Shown here in pieces: positions 14,985-24,865 of a stretch of 64,000 nt of DNA. The notes below the pieces were generated by a model that saw only the letters and a list, made by a program, of their open reading frames with translations, was not told where the DNA came from and made no database searches. Location: assembly GCA_028023455.1 (NCBI GenBank), contig JAQFVV010006271.1, forward strand, positions 3,370,673-3,434,672. Direction: 5' to 3'. Each line of letters begins with the position of its first letter. Position 1 is the first letter of the stretch. Source of the DNA: Epiperipatus broadwayi (taxonomy: Eukaryota; Onychophora; Udeonychophora; Euonychophora; Peripatidae). The position numbers and the translations under genes were made by a program.

Positions 14985-15560
14985 TAGACAGCTTAATAAC
15001 TTTAGTAATAATGCTGATATTCAAAAAGTCAATTTGCTGCTGATTATGTAGAATTAGATTATAATCATGGATTTATTAGAAATGTATTTAATAATAATAT
15101 TTATACTCATGATACAAAAAGAACTAATTTTATTGTTAGAAAGGATAAAGAGTTTATGCTTTTATCATTTAAGTTATTAATATATTATTTGGTTTATAAG
15201 AATAGACATTTGTTAAGAGGATTAAAGTTTGCATGGAAGAAATGTTCTAATTTGAATTCTTTACTGAATAGTTCAAAACAGTCAATTAATAGTAATCTAC
15301 TTGCAGTATTGTTTATATGATTCCTTGTAGTTGTAGCAAGATTTATATAGGTTAGAGTACATTTTGCCTTAAAGAAAATATTAAAGTTCATAGAAGTAGA
15401 GTTAAACATAGGTATCATAACTCAGCACTATATATCCACGAATTGAATATAGGTCATAAAATATTATGTGACAATGCAATGGTTATTTTTTATAAAAAAA
15501 TGAATTAAAAAGCAGAGTAAAAGAAACTTGAATGACAAATCTTCTTGAAACTTAGGTTAT
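14985..15560 (+). pseudogene. Penelope-like retroelement remnant (end of RT and GIY-YIG endonuclease)
   Basis: From 15311 one frame reads VYMIPCSCSKIYIG, then a stop, then a stretch with KENIKVHRSRVKH and SALYIHELNIGHKI. This matches the GIY-YIG endonuclease end of Penelope-like elements: the paired Y..IPC and YIG strands, a basic helix, then the SAL..H....GH segment. Upstream, in another frame, NHGFIRNVF and LLRGLKFAW look like the end of the reverse transcriptase and the linker. At least one stop and one frameshift break it, and most of the RT is missing. Family knowledge: these elements encode an RT and a nicking GIY-YIG nuclease, and some carry hammerhead ribozymes. It lies next to a ribozyme-family monomer. 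Confidence 0.75.
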
Positions 15561-18049
15561 CAATTTTATGAAGACATCCTTTAATATAAAGAGAAGTTGG
15601 TTTTTGAAATGAATTCTGAAAAATTTATTTTTTTGAAAAAAATAAGATAGTTATATGTGTTATAATTGTAATAATATAATTTAAAGAGATTTAAAGGTTG
15701 TTAAAATGAAAATATAAGATGTCAAAGAATATTTTAAATCTGTTTTAATTGTTAAAATTGTAAAAATAAATCAGAATAATTTAATATTTTATGGTTTAAA
15801 TAAATGATATTAGTTGTACTTGGAAATATGTTCAATATCCTAACAAATATTTTGGAAAATATTAATTTACAATATAGTATTAAATATAGTTGAATAAATT
15901 ACAAAAACTATCTTTGAAGGAAGTTAAAATTGTGTAATAATTATTTATTAAAGTTCATAATATTTTATGATATACCAAATCTTTTAATTTTATTTATTGT
16001 TATACAAAATGTTAAATTTACTATTCTAAATTTATTATTATATTTAATATTTCATATTATGTATTATTTTTTTAAATTAAATACTCATTTAATTTTATTG
16101 CAAGCAGTAAGTTTCAAAAACTGCAACATATTTGTCTGGAAAAGTATATCAAATGACTGGTAAAATATGTGTGTAATGCTTGCATGAATTCAGAGAAAGT
16201 TTTTAATTACTTTCTAAAATTTGTGACAAAAAATGGAAACATTTGAACATGATAAAATAAAGCTAAAATAAAAATTATTTAATTTTTAAAGATATTTTAA
16301 ACTTATAAAGGTAAACTAAAATGGCTACATTAAATAAATGTAGATTTAAAATTTAATAAATTAATAAAGTATTAATAAAATGTATTATTTTAAAAAATAT
16401 TTTTGTTTGGTTAAATAGAGCTATAAAATGAATTAGGTATTAAATGTTTCTTATATTTCCTATTTAAATGATGACTCATTATTTTATTTCCAATTTTAAA
16501 ACTACTTAATTAGGTAATATGTAAATTACTTTATTGTCTGACATTATTTTATACAATGGAAACTTTTTTTTAAAAAATAGGTATAAATAGAGTGTGTAAT
16601 TAGTTAGTGTGGTTGAAAATTGTTGTAGAAAAATTGCTAGTTAAAAAAATGTTGTTATTGTGTATTTTTATTACTATAGGCTTGTAATTTAGTGAAACCT
16701 AAAAGTAAATTATCTAAAATTTTAAATATTATTATTTTTAAAAATCAAAAGGATAAGGGAAATTAGTATTTAGTTCAACAATTTGTGTGCATAAATCATT
16801 AACTTTCCTATCAGTACACTATTCGGAAACTTTATTGAAATTCATTATTAATTTATGGAGCAAAACATATACTATTGTGTATGGGAAGATTAGTGATGAA
16901 CAACTGAAGAGTTTATGGAAGTACGGTTTTGCTAATGTTATATGAGAATTTAAATATTTGTTTTGGTGAAGTATTTTAAAATTATATACAATTATTATCT
17001 AGAGATATGTTATATATAATGACTATGTCTGTATTCATAAAGTTTAAAACTTTTAAAAGACATTACTTCAATAAAAATTATTGGAAAAGATGGTAACACA
17101 ATTTATCTGTGAATTTTAAAAGACATTGGAGATGAGCTATAAAATATATCAATCTTTCTATAATATTTATATCACTTTCTTTGGATGATTACAGTTTTAA
17201 TAATATTTATCTTTAAAACAAATGTTATATTTGAACTTATGAAGCAAGATATTTTTTGAAGATAATTTATATAAAAAATATAGTTGCTAAAAATGCTATA
17301 TGAAATAAGCAAATGTTGACATATGATTACTTGCTATTTTAATTGCTGTATTTTTTTTTTTTAAAAAGAAAAATGATTAATGGAAGAAAATATATTTTTA
17401 TCAGGAATAAATAACCTTTTTAATATTTAAGAAAACCTGAGAATGAATTTACCTAACTGAAATAAATATTTTAAGTAATATTAAATAACTTATTGTTATC
17501 CTGGAGAATATTTGAAAAAAGAGACAATATAAATATCTTTTAACAACAGTATGGATAATGATTTTTATGATTTTTTCAGATGTTAAAAAAAAGTCAATAA
17601 TTATTTTTATTGTTATTTTTATGTGCAGAAATGGAGAAAGTTGGGAGAGAGGAAAACTTTGAACAATGACTGTTGTTTAGTGACTGCGCAGCCCCAACTT
17701 ATTAGCAGAGTTTTTTTTTTTTTATAGAAGAATTTTATGAAGAGAAGAAATATGTAACATTGAATTTTATTATTACTTTTTATATGTTAATTTTTTTTTT
17801 TTAAAAAAAAAAGAATATTCACATTACAATTAAAACTTACTTTTAAGTTATGTTAGATAAATTGAATTAGTAGACACTTTTGATTACTATAATCATAATT
17901 TCAAATTAATTTAACAATTTTTACAAGTTTTTGGAAACATAGTTTTTTTAAGTATATTTTATGATCATTTATATTATTATGTATTGGAGAACAGAAGACA
18001 TCCAAATGTGGTTATAATATTGTTTAATCACATAGGTAACTTAAATTGT
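15561..18049. other. Very AT-rich intergenic DNA
   Basis: No gene that I can support. The open frame at 15930-16163 plus is a low-complexity hydrophobic run expected by chance at this composition. Confidence 0.5.
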
Positions 18050-18053
18050 TATA

Positions 18054-18109
<56 letters not shown>
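18050..18109. repeat. (TA)n tract at the left end of the ribozyme array
   Basis: TA run with one ACATA interruption. It joins the satellite through TATATATG at the TGTCC start of the first unit. Confidence 0.9.
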
Positions 18110-18114
<5 letters not shown>

Positions 18115-18212
18115 AAAAGATGGCGCTATACCAAAACCGCCGAACAAGTGTAAGATTTGTTTTACATAAACGAAAAAAGAGTCAGAAATTAACTACCTCT
18201 TTCATTTGCTCA

Positions 18213-18259
18213 CTCCCAGATCAGCTGATTTCAAGCTGGTTTGCTATCCTCAGTGGGAG
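18213..18259 (-). ncRNA. Type I hammerhead ribozyme, unit 1
   Basis: On the minus strand: CTCCCA (stem I), CTGAGGA, stem II (AGC/GCT, loop AAACCA, with a U-U pair at its base), GAAA, stem III ATCAGCTGAT, C17, then TGGGAG closing stem I with six pairs. All core nucleotides of the hammerhead are present (N7 is G). Predicted cleavage is between 18219 and 18218. Self-cleavage would release unit-length RNA; host ligation to circles is inferred. Confidence 0.9.
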
Positions 18260-18629
18260 ATAGAGTATAGAAACTAGATCTAAACACTGACTCTCAAGTT
18301 TTTATGCAAAACGTTTCTATCAGATTGCAAGCGTGAATTTTTCAGACCGGAAAAGTCTTCAAACCCAGCCTAGCAAGCTAGATATTTATATGGGTCTGAT
18401 CTCAGTTCAGAATCACCATATAATCAAAGTCTCTGCAATATATATCATTGCAAGAAAACTCTAAAGGTACATTTATGAAAAAACAAATACAAGTTAATCA
18501 CGTAACCTGCTATCACTTGTTATTTATGTCCAAAAGATGGCGCTATACCAAAACCGCCGAACAAGTGTAAGATTTGTTTTACATAAACGAAAAAAGAGTC
18601 AGAAATTAACTACCTCTTTCATTTGCTCA

Positions 18630-18676
18630 CTCCCAGATCAGCTGATTTCAAGCTGGTTTGCTATCCTCAGTGGGAG
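18630..18676 (-). ncRNA. Type I hammerhead ribozyme, unit 2
   Basis: Identical to the copy at 18213-18259. It lies in the first 586-bp unit, whose extra 169 bp does not contain a second core. Confidence 0.9.
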
Positions 18677-19215
18677 ATAGAGTATAGAAACTAGATCTAA
18701 ACACTGACTCTCAAGTGTTTATGCAAAACGTTTCTATCAGATTGCAAGCGTGAATTTTTCAGACCGGAAAAGTCTTCAAACCCAGCCTAGCAAGCTAGAT
18801 ATTTATATGGGTCTGATCTCAGTTCAGAATCACCATATAATCAAAGTCTCTGCAATATATATCATTGCAAGAAAACTCTAAAGGTACATTTATGAAAAAA
18901 CAAATACAAGTTAATCACGTGAATTTTTCAGACCGGAAAAGTCTTCAAACCCAGCCTAGCAAGCTAGATATTTATATGGGTCTGATCTCAGTTCAGAATC
19001 ACCATATAATCAAAGTCTCTGCAATATATATCATTGCAAGAAAACTCTAAAGGTACATTTATGAAAAAACAAATACAAGTTAATCACGTAACCTGCTATC
19101 ACTTGTTATTTATGTCCAAAAGATGGCGCTATACCAAAACCGCCGAACAAGTGTAAGATTTGTTTTACATAAACGAAAAAAGAGTCAGAAATTAACTACC
19201 TGTTTCATTTGCTCA

Positions 19216-19262
19216 CTCCCAGATCAGCTGATTTCAAGCTGGTTTGCTATCCTCAGTGGGAG
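19216..19262 (-). ncRNA. Type I hammerhead ribozyme, unit 3
   Basis: Core and stem I identical to unit 1. A single change (CTGTTTC for CTCTTTC, about 19202) lies just outside, in the distal part of stem I. Confidence 0.9.
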
Positions 19263-19632
19263 ATAGAGTATAGAAACTAGATCTAAACACTGACTCTCAA
19301 GTGTTTATGCAAAACGTTTCTATCAGATTGCAAGCGTGAATTTTTCAGACCGGAAAAGTCTTCAAACCCAGCCTAGCAAGCTAGATATTTATATGGGTCT
19401 GATCTCAGTTCAGAATCACCATATAATCAAAGTCTCTGCAATATATATCATTGCAAGAAAACTCTAAAGGTACATTTATGAAAAAACAAATACAAGTTAA
19501 TCACGTAACCTGCTATCACTTGTTATTTATGTCCAAAAGATGGCGCTATACCAAAACCGCCGAACAAGTGTAAGATTTGTTTTACATAAACGAAAAAAGA
19601 GTCAGAAATTAACTACCTCTTTCATTTGCTCA

Positions 19633-19679
19633 CTCCCAGATCAGCTGATTTCAAGCTGGTTTGCTATCCTCAGTGGGAG
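19633..19679 (-). ncRNA. Type I hammerhead ribozyme, unit 4
   Basis: Identical 47-nt motif to unit 1. Confidence 0.9.
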
Positions 19680-20049
19680 ATAGAGTATAGAAACTAGATC
19701 TAAACACTGACTCTCAAGTGTTTATGCAAAACGTTTCTATCAGATTGCAAGCGTGAATTTTTCAGACCGGAAAAGTCTTCAAACCCAGCCTAGCAAGCTA
19801 GATATTTATATGGGTCTGATCTCAGTTCAGAATCACCATATAATCAAAGTCTCTGCAATATATATCATTGCAAGAAAACTCTAAAGGTACATTTATGAAA
19901 AAACAAATACAAGTTAATCACGTAACCTGCTATCACTTGTTATTTATGTCCAAAAGATGGCGCTATACCAAAACCGCCGAACAAGTGTAAGATTTGTTTT
20001 ACATAAACGAAAAAAGAGTCAGAAATTAACTACCTCTTTCATTTGCTCA

Positions 20050-20096
20050 CTCCCAGATCAGCTGATTTCAAGCTGGTTTGCTATCCTCAGTGGGAG
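20050..20096 (-). ncRNA. Type I hammerhead ribozyme, unit 5
   Basis: Identical 47-nt motif to unit 1. Confidence 0.9.
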
Positions 20097-20466
20097 ATAG
20101 AGTATAGAAACTAGATCTAAACACTGACTCTCAAGTGTTTATGCAAAACGTTTCTATCAGATTGCAAGCGTGAATTTTTCAGACCGGAAAAGTCTTCAAA
20201 CCCAGCCTAGCAAGCTAGATATTTATATGGGTCTGATCTCAGTTCAGAATCACCATATAATCAAAGTCTCTGCAATATATATCATTGCAAGAAAACTCTA
20301 AAGGTACATTTATGAAAAAACAAATACAAGTTAATCACGTAACCTGCTATCACTTGTTATTTATGTCCAAAAGATGGCGCTATACCAAAACCGCCGAACA
20401 AGTGTAAGATTTGTTTTACATAAACGAAAAAAGAGTCAGAAATTAACTACCTCTTTCATTTGCTCA

Positions 20467-20513
20467 CTCCCAGATCAGCTGATTTCAAGCTGGTTTGCTA
20501 TCCTCAGTGGGAG
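20467..20513 (-). ncRNA. Type I hammerhead ribozyme, unit 6
   Basis: Identical 47-nt motif to unit 1. It lies in the second 586-bp unit. Confidence 0.9.
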
Positions 20514-21052
20514 ATAGAGTATAGAAACTAGATCTAAACACTGACTCTCAAGTGTTTATGCAAAACGTTTCTATCAGATTGCAAGCGTGAATTTTTCAGA
20601 CCGGAAAAGTCTTCAAACCCAGCCTAGCAAGCTAGATATTTATATGGGTCTGATCTCAGTTCAGAATCACCATATAATCAAAGTCTCTGCAATATATATC
20701 ATTGCAAGAAAACTCTAAAGGTACATTTATGAAAAAACAAATACAAGTTAATCACGTGAATTTTTCAGACCGGAAAAGTCTTCAAACCCAGCCTAGCAAG
20801 CTAGATATTTATATGGGTCTGATCTCAGTTCAGAATCACCATATAATCAAAGTCTCTGCAATATATATCATTGCAAGAAAACTCTAAAGGTACATTTATG
20901 AAAAAACAAATACAAGTTAATCACGTAACCTGCTATCACTTGTTATTTATGTCCAAAAGATGGCGCTATACCAAAACCGCCGAACAAGTGTAAGATTTGT
21001 TTTACATAAACGAAAAAAGAGTCAGAACTTAACTACCTCTTTCATTTGCTCA

Positions 21053-21099
21053 CTCCCAGATCAGCTGATTTCAAGCTGGTTTGCTATCCTCAGTGGGAG
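21053..21099 (-). ncRNA. Type I hammerhead ribozyme, unit 7
   Basis: Identical 47-nt motif to unit 1, in the last complete unit before the inversion point. Confidence 0.9.
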
Positions 21100-21433
21100 A
21101 TAGAGTATAGAAACTAGATCTAAACACTGACTCTCAAGTGTTTATGCAAAACGTTTTTATCAGATTGCAAGCGTGAATTTTTCAGACCGGAAAAGTCTTC
21201 AAACCCAGCCTAGCAAGCTAGATATTTATATGGGTCTGATCTCAGTTCAGAATCACCATATAATCAAAGTCTCTGCAATATATATCATTGCAAGAAAACT
21301 CTAAAGGTACATTTATGAAAAAACAAATACAAGTTAATCACGTAACCTGCTATCACTTGTTATTTATGTCCAAAAGATGGCGCTATACCAAAACTCTTTT
21401 TTCGTTTATGTAAAACAAATCTTACACTTGTTC

Positions 21434-21453
21434 GGCGGTTTTGGTATAGCGCC
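21434..21453 (+). promoter_or_regulatory. Conserved hairpin of the satellite unit (representative copy)
   Basis: GGCG, 12-nt loop, CGCC. It recurs in every unit on the ribozyme strand. In the diverged arrays it is GGTG/CGCC or, at about 56822-56841, GGTG/CACC, so pairing is largely kept while bases change. It lies just 5' of ACATAAATA, the site at which arrays join (TA)n. A role as a reverse-transcriptase recognition element or promoter element is inference. Confidence 0.45.
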
Positions 21454-21732
21454 ATCTTTTGGACATAAATAACAAGTGATAGCAGGTTACGTGATTAACT
21501 TGTATTTGTTTTTTCATAAATGTACCTTTAGAGTTTTCTTGCAATGATATATATTGCAGAGACTTTGATTATATGGTGATTCTGAACTGAGATCAGACCC
21601 ATATAAATATCTAGCTTGCTAGGCTGGGTTTGAAGACTTTTCCGGTCTGAAAAATTCACGCTTGCAATCTGATAGAAACGTTTTGCATAAACACTTGAGA
21701 GTCAGTGTTTAGATCTAGTTTCTATACTCTAT

Positions 21733-21779
21733 CTCCCACTGAGGATAGCAAACCAGCTTGAAATCAGCTGATCTGGGAG
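21733..21779 (+). ncRNA. Type I hammerhead ribozyme, inverted arm unit 1
   Basis: CTCCCA at 21733-21738, CTGAGGA 21739-21745, stem II 21746-21759, GAAA 21760-21763, stem III and C17 to 21773, TGGGAG 21774-21779. Predicted cleavage lies after 21773. The next bases read TGACC instead of TGAGC in the other units, which may alter the stem I internal loop. Confidence 0.9.
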
Positions 21780-22149
21780 TGACCAAATGAAAGAGGTAGT
21801 TAATTTCTGACTCTTTTTTCGTTTATGTAAAACAAATCTTACACTTGTTCGGCGGTTTTGGTATAGCGCCATCTTTTGGACATAAATAACAAGTGATAGC
21901 AGGTTACGTGATTAACTTGTATTTGTTTTTTCATAAATGTACCTTTAGAGTTTTCTTGCAATGATATATATTGCAGAGACTTTGATTATATGGTGATTCT
22001 GAACTGAGATCAGACCCATATAAATATCTAGCTTGCTAGGCTGGGTTTGAAGACTTTTCCGGTCTGAAAAATTCACGCTTGCAATCTGATAGAAACGTTT
22101 TGCATAAACACTTGAGAGTCAGTGTTTAGATCTAGTTTCTATACTCTAT

Positions 22150-22196
22150 CTCCCACTGAGGATAGCAAACCAGCTTGAAATCAGCTGATCTGGGAG
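22150..22196 (+). ncRNA. Type I hammerhead ribozyme, inverted arm unit 2
   Basis: Same 47-nt motif with all core bases present. Confidence 0.9.
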
Positions 22197-22566
22197 TGAG
22201 CAAATGAAAGAGGTAGTTAATTTCTGACTCTTTTTTCGTTTATGTAAAACAAATCTTACACTTGTTCGGCGGTTTTGGTATAGCGCCATCTTTTGGACAT
22301 AAATAACAAGTGATAGCAGGTTACGTGATTAACTTGTATTTGTTTTTTCATAAATGTACCTTTAGAGTTTTCTTGCAATGATATATATTGCAGAGACTTT
22401 GATTATATGGTGATTCTGAACTGAGATCAGACCCATATAAATATCTAGCTTGCTAGGCTGGGTTTGAAGACTTTTCCGGTCTGAAAAATTCACGCTTGCA
22501 ATCTGATAGAAACGTTTTGCATAAACACTTGAGAGTCAGTGTTTAGATCTAGTTTCTATACTCTAT

Positions 22567-22613
22567 CTCCCACTGAGGATAGCAAACCAGCTTGAAATCA
22601 GCTGATCTGGGAG
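22567..22613 (+). ncRNA. Type I hammerhead ribozyme, inverted arm unit 3
   Basis: Same 47-nt motif with all core bases present. Confidence 0.9.
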
Positions 22614-22983
22614 TGAGCAAATGAAAGAGGTAGTTAATTTCTGACTCTTTTTTCGTTTATGTAAAACAAATCTTACACTTGTTCGGCGGTTTTGGTATAG
22701 CGCCATCTTTTGGACATAAATAACAAGTGATAGCAGGTTACGTGATTAACTTGTATTTGTTTTTTCATAAATGTACCTTTAGAGTTTTCTTGCAATGATA
22801 TATATTGCAGAGACTTTGATTATATGGTGATTCTGAACTGAGATCAGACCCATATAAATATCTAGCTTGCTAGGCTGGGTTTGAAGACTTTTCCGGTCTG
22901 AAAAATTCACGCTTGCAATCTGATAGAAACGTTTTGCATAAACACTTGAGAGTCAGTGTTTAGATCTAGTTTCTATACTCTAT

Positions 22984-23030
22984 CTCCCACTGACGATAGC
23001 AAACCAGCTTGAAATCAGCTGATCTGGGAG
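22984..23030 (+). ncRNA. Type I hammerhead ribozyme, inverted arm unit 4 (N7 variant)
   Basis: The core reads CTGACGA instead of CTGAGGA. The only change is at N7, the one position in CTGANGA that is free to vary in the hammerhead family. Confidence 0.9.
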
Positions 23031-23400
23031 TGAGCAAATGAAAGAGGTAGTTAATTTCTGACTCTTTTTTCATTTATGTAAAACAAATCTTACACTTGTT
23101 CGGCGGTTTTGGTATAGCGCCATCTTTTGGACATAAATAACAAGTGATAGCAGGTTACGTGATTAACTTGTATTTGTTTTTTCATAAATGTACCTTTAGA
23201 GTTTTCTTGCAATGATATATATTGCAGAGACTTTGATTATATGGTGATTCTGAACTGAGATCAGACCCATATAAATATCTAGCTTGCTAGGCTGGGTTTG
23301 AAGACTTTTCCGGTCTGAAAAATTCACGCTTGCAATCTGATAGAAACGTTTTGCATAAACACTTGAGAGTCAGTGTTTAGATCTAGTTTCTATACTCTAT

Positions 23401-23447
23401 CTCCCACTGAGGATAGCAAACCAGCTTGAAATCAGCTGATCTGGGAG
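23401..23447 (+). ncRNA. Type I hammerhead ribozyme, inverted arm unit 5
   Basis: Same 47-nt motif with all core bases present. Confidence 0.9.
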
Positions 23448-23817
23448 TGAGCAAATGAAAGAGGTAGTTAATTTCTGACTCTTTTTTCGTTTATGTAAAA
23501 CAAATCTTACACTTGTTCGGCGGTTTTGGTATAGCGCCATCTTTTGGACATAAATAACAAGTGATAGCAGGTTACGTGATTAACTTGTATTTGTTTTTTC
23601 ATAAATGTACCTTTAGAGTTTTCTTGCAATGATATATATTGCAGAGACTTTGATTATATGGTGATTCTGAACTGAGATCAGACCCATATAAATATCTAGC
23701 TTGCTAGGCTGGGTTTGAAGACTTTTCCGGTCTGAAAAATTCACGCTTGCAATCTGATAGAAACGTTTTGCATAAACACTTGAGAGTCAGTGTTTAGATC
23801 TAGTTTCTATACTCTAT

Positions 23818-23864
23818 CTCCCACTGAGGATAGCAAACCAGCTTGAAATCAGCTGATCTGGGAG
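23818..23864 (+). ncRNA. Type I hammerhead ribozyme, inverted arm unit 6
   Basis: Same 47-nt motif with all core bases present. Confidence 0.9.
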
Positions 23865-24234
23865 TGAGCAAATGAAAGAGGTAGTTAATTTCTGACTCTT
23901 TTTTCGTTTATGTAAAACAAATCTTACACTTGTTCGGCGGTTTTGGTATAGCGCCATCTTTTGGACATAAATAACAAGTGATAGCAGGTTACGTGATTAA
24001 CTTGTATTTGTTTTTTCATAAATGTACCTTTAGAGTTTTCTTGCAATGATATATATTGCAGAGACTTTGATTATATGGTGATTCTGAACTGAGATCAGAC
24101 CCATATAAATATCTAGCTTGCTAGGCTGGGTTTGAAGACTTTTCCGGTCTGAAAAATTCACGCTTGCAATCTGATAGAAACGTTTTGCATAAACACTTGA
24201 GAGTCAGTGTTTAGATCTAGTTTCTATACTCTAT

Positions 24235-24281
24235 CTCCCACTGAGGATAGCAAACCAGCTTGAAATCAGCTGATCTGGGAG
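24235..24281 (+). ncRNA. Type I hammerhead ribozyme, inverted arm unit 7
   Basis: Same 47-nt motif with all core bases present. Confidence 0.9.
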
Positions 24282-24651
24282 TGAGCAAATGAAAGAGGTA
24301 GTTAATTTCTGACTCTTTTTTCGTTTATGTAAAACAAATCTTACACTTGTTCGGCGGTTTTGGTATAGCGCCATCTTTTGGACATAAATAACAAGTGATA
24401 GCAGGTTACGTGATTAACTTGTATTTGTTTTTTCATAAATGTACCTTTAGAGTTTTCTTGCAATGATATATATTGCAGAGACTTTGATTATATGGTGATT
24501 CTGAACTGAGATCAGACCCATATAAATATCTAGCTTGCTAGGCTGGGTTTGAAGACTTTTCCGGTCTGAAAAATTCACGCTTGCAATCTGATAGAAACGT
24601 TTTGCATAAACACTTGAGAGTCAGTGTTTAGATCTAGTTTCTATACTCTAT

Positions 24652-24698
24652 CTCCCACTGAGGATAGCAAACCAGCTTGAAATCAGCTGATCTGGGAG
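24652..24698 (+). ncRNA. Type I hammerhead ribozyme, inverted arm unit 8
   Basis: Same 47-nt motif with all core bases present. It is the last unit before the (TA)n edge. Confidence 0.9.
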
Positions 24699-24851
24699 TG
24701 AGCAAATGAAAGAGGTAGTTAATTTCTGACTCTTTTTTCGTTTATGTAAAACAAATCTTACACTTGTTCGGCGGTTTTGGTATAGCGCCATCTTTTGGAC
24801 ATAAATAACAAGTGATAGCAGGTTACGTGATTAACTTGTATTTGTTTTTTC

Positions 24852-24865
24852 ATATATATATATAT
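24852..24865. repeat. Short (TA)n at the right end of the ribozyme array
   Basis: Read on the minus strand, the junction is (TA)nTG followed by AAAAAAC of the satellite unit, the mirror of the left-hand edge. Confidence 0.85.

Larger units (their letters stand above)
18110..21393 (-). repeat. Hammerhead-ribozyme satellite array, left arm (7 full units plus 27 bp)
   Basis: Units start with TGTCCAAAAGATGGCGC at 18110, 18527, 19113, 19530, 19947, 20364, 20950 and 21367. Spacing is 417 bp except at 18527 and 20364, where it is 586 bp because 169 bp of the unit is repeated. Units are nearly identical, with single-base differences (for example at about 19202, 21028 and 21157). Each unit holds one ribozyme on the minus strand. 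The two 586-bp units are 1837 bp apart, so the arm has a higher-order pattern of 586+417+417+417. The small frames at 18865-19050 and 20702-20887 cover those extra segments and are not genes. Organisation fits a retrozyme-type element whose transcripts self-cleave to 417-nt units. Confidence 0.95.
21394..24851 (+). repeat. Hammerhead-ribozyme satellite array, inverted right arm
   Basis: The same 417-bp unit in opposite orientation. The block GGTATAGCGCCATCTTTTGG ends at 21464, and GGACA ends at 21465, 21882, 22299, 22716, 23133, 23550, 23967, 24384 and 24801, a constant 417 bp with no 586-bp units. It starts abruptly at 21394 with a partial unit and ends at 24851, where the unit's TTTTTTCATAAATG becomes TTTTTTCATATATA. 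With the left arm it forms an inverted repeat of more than 6.7 kb with a 45-bp centre (21394-21438). Possible causes are twin-primed insertion, a rearrangement, or an assembly or read-folding artefact. Confidence 0.95.

Noticed and set aside
18865-20887. Identical 61-codon frames at 18865-19050 and 20702-20887
   Set aside because: They lie in the satellite and recur only because the 586-bp units are copies. No start context or protein character.
18110-24851. CRISPR-like or bacterial repeat array
   Set aside because: The repeat is 417 bp with no unique spacers, and the setting is clearly eukaryotic.
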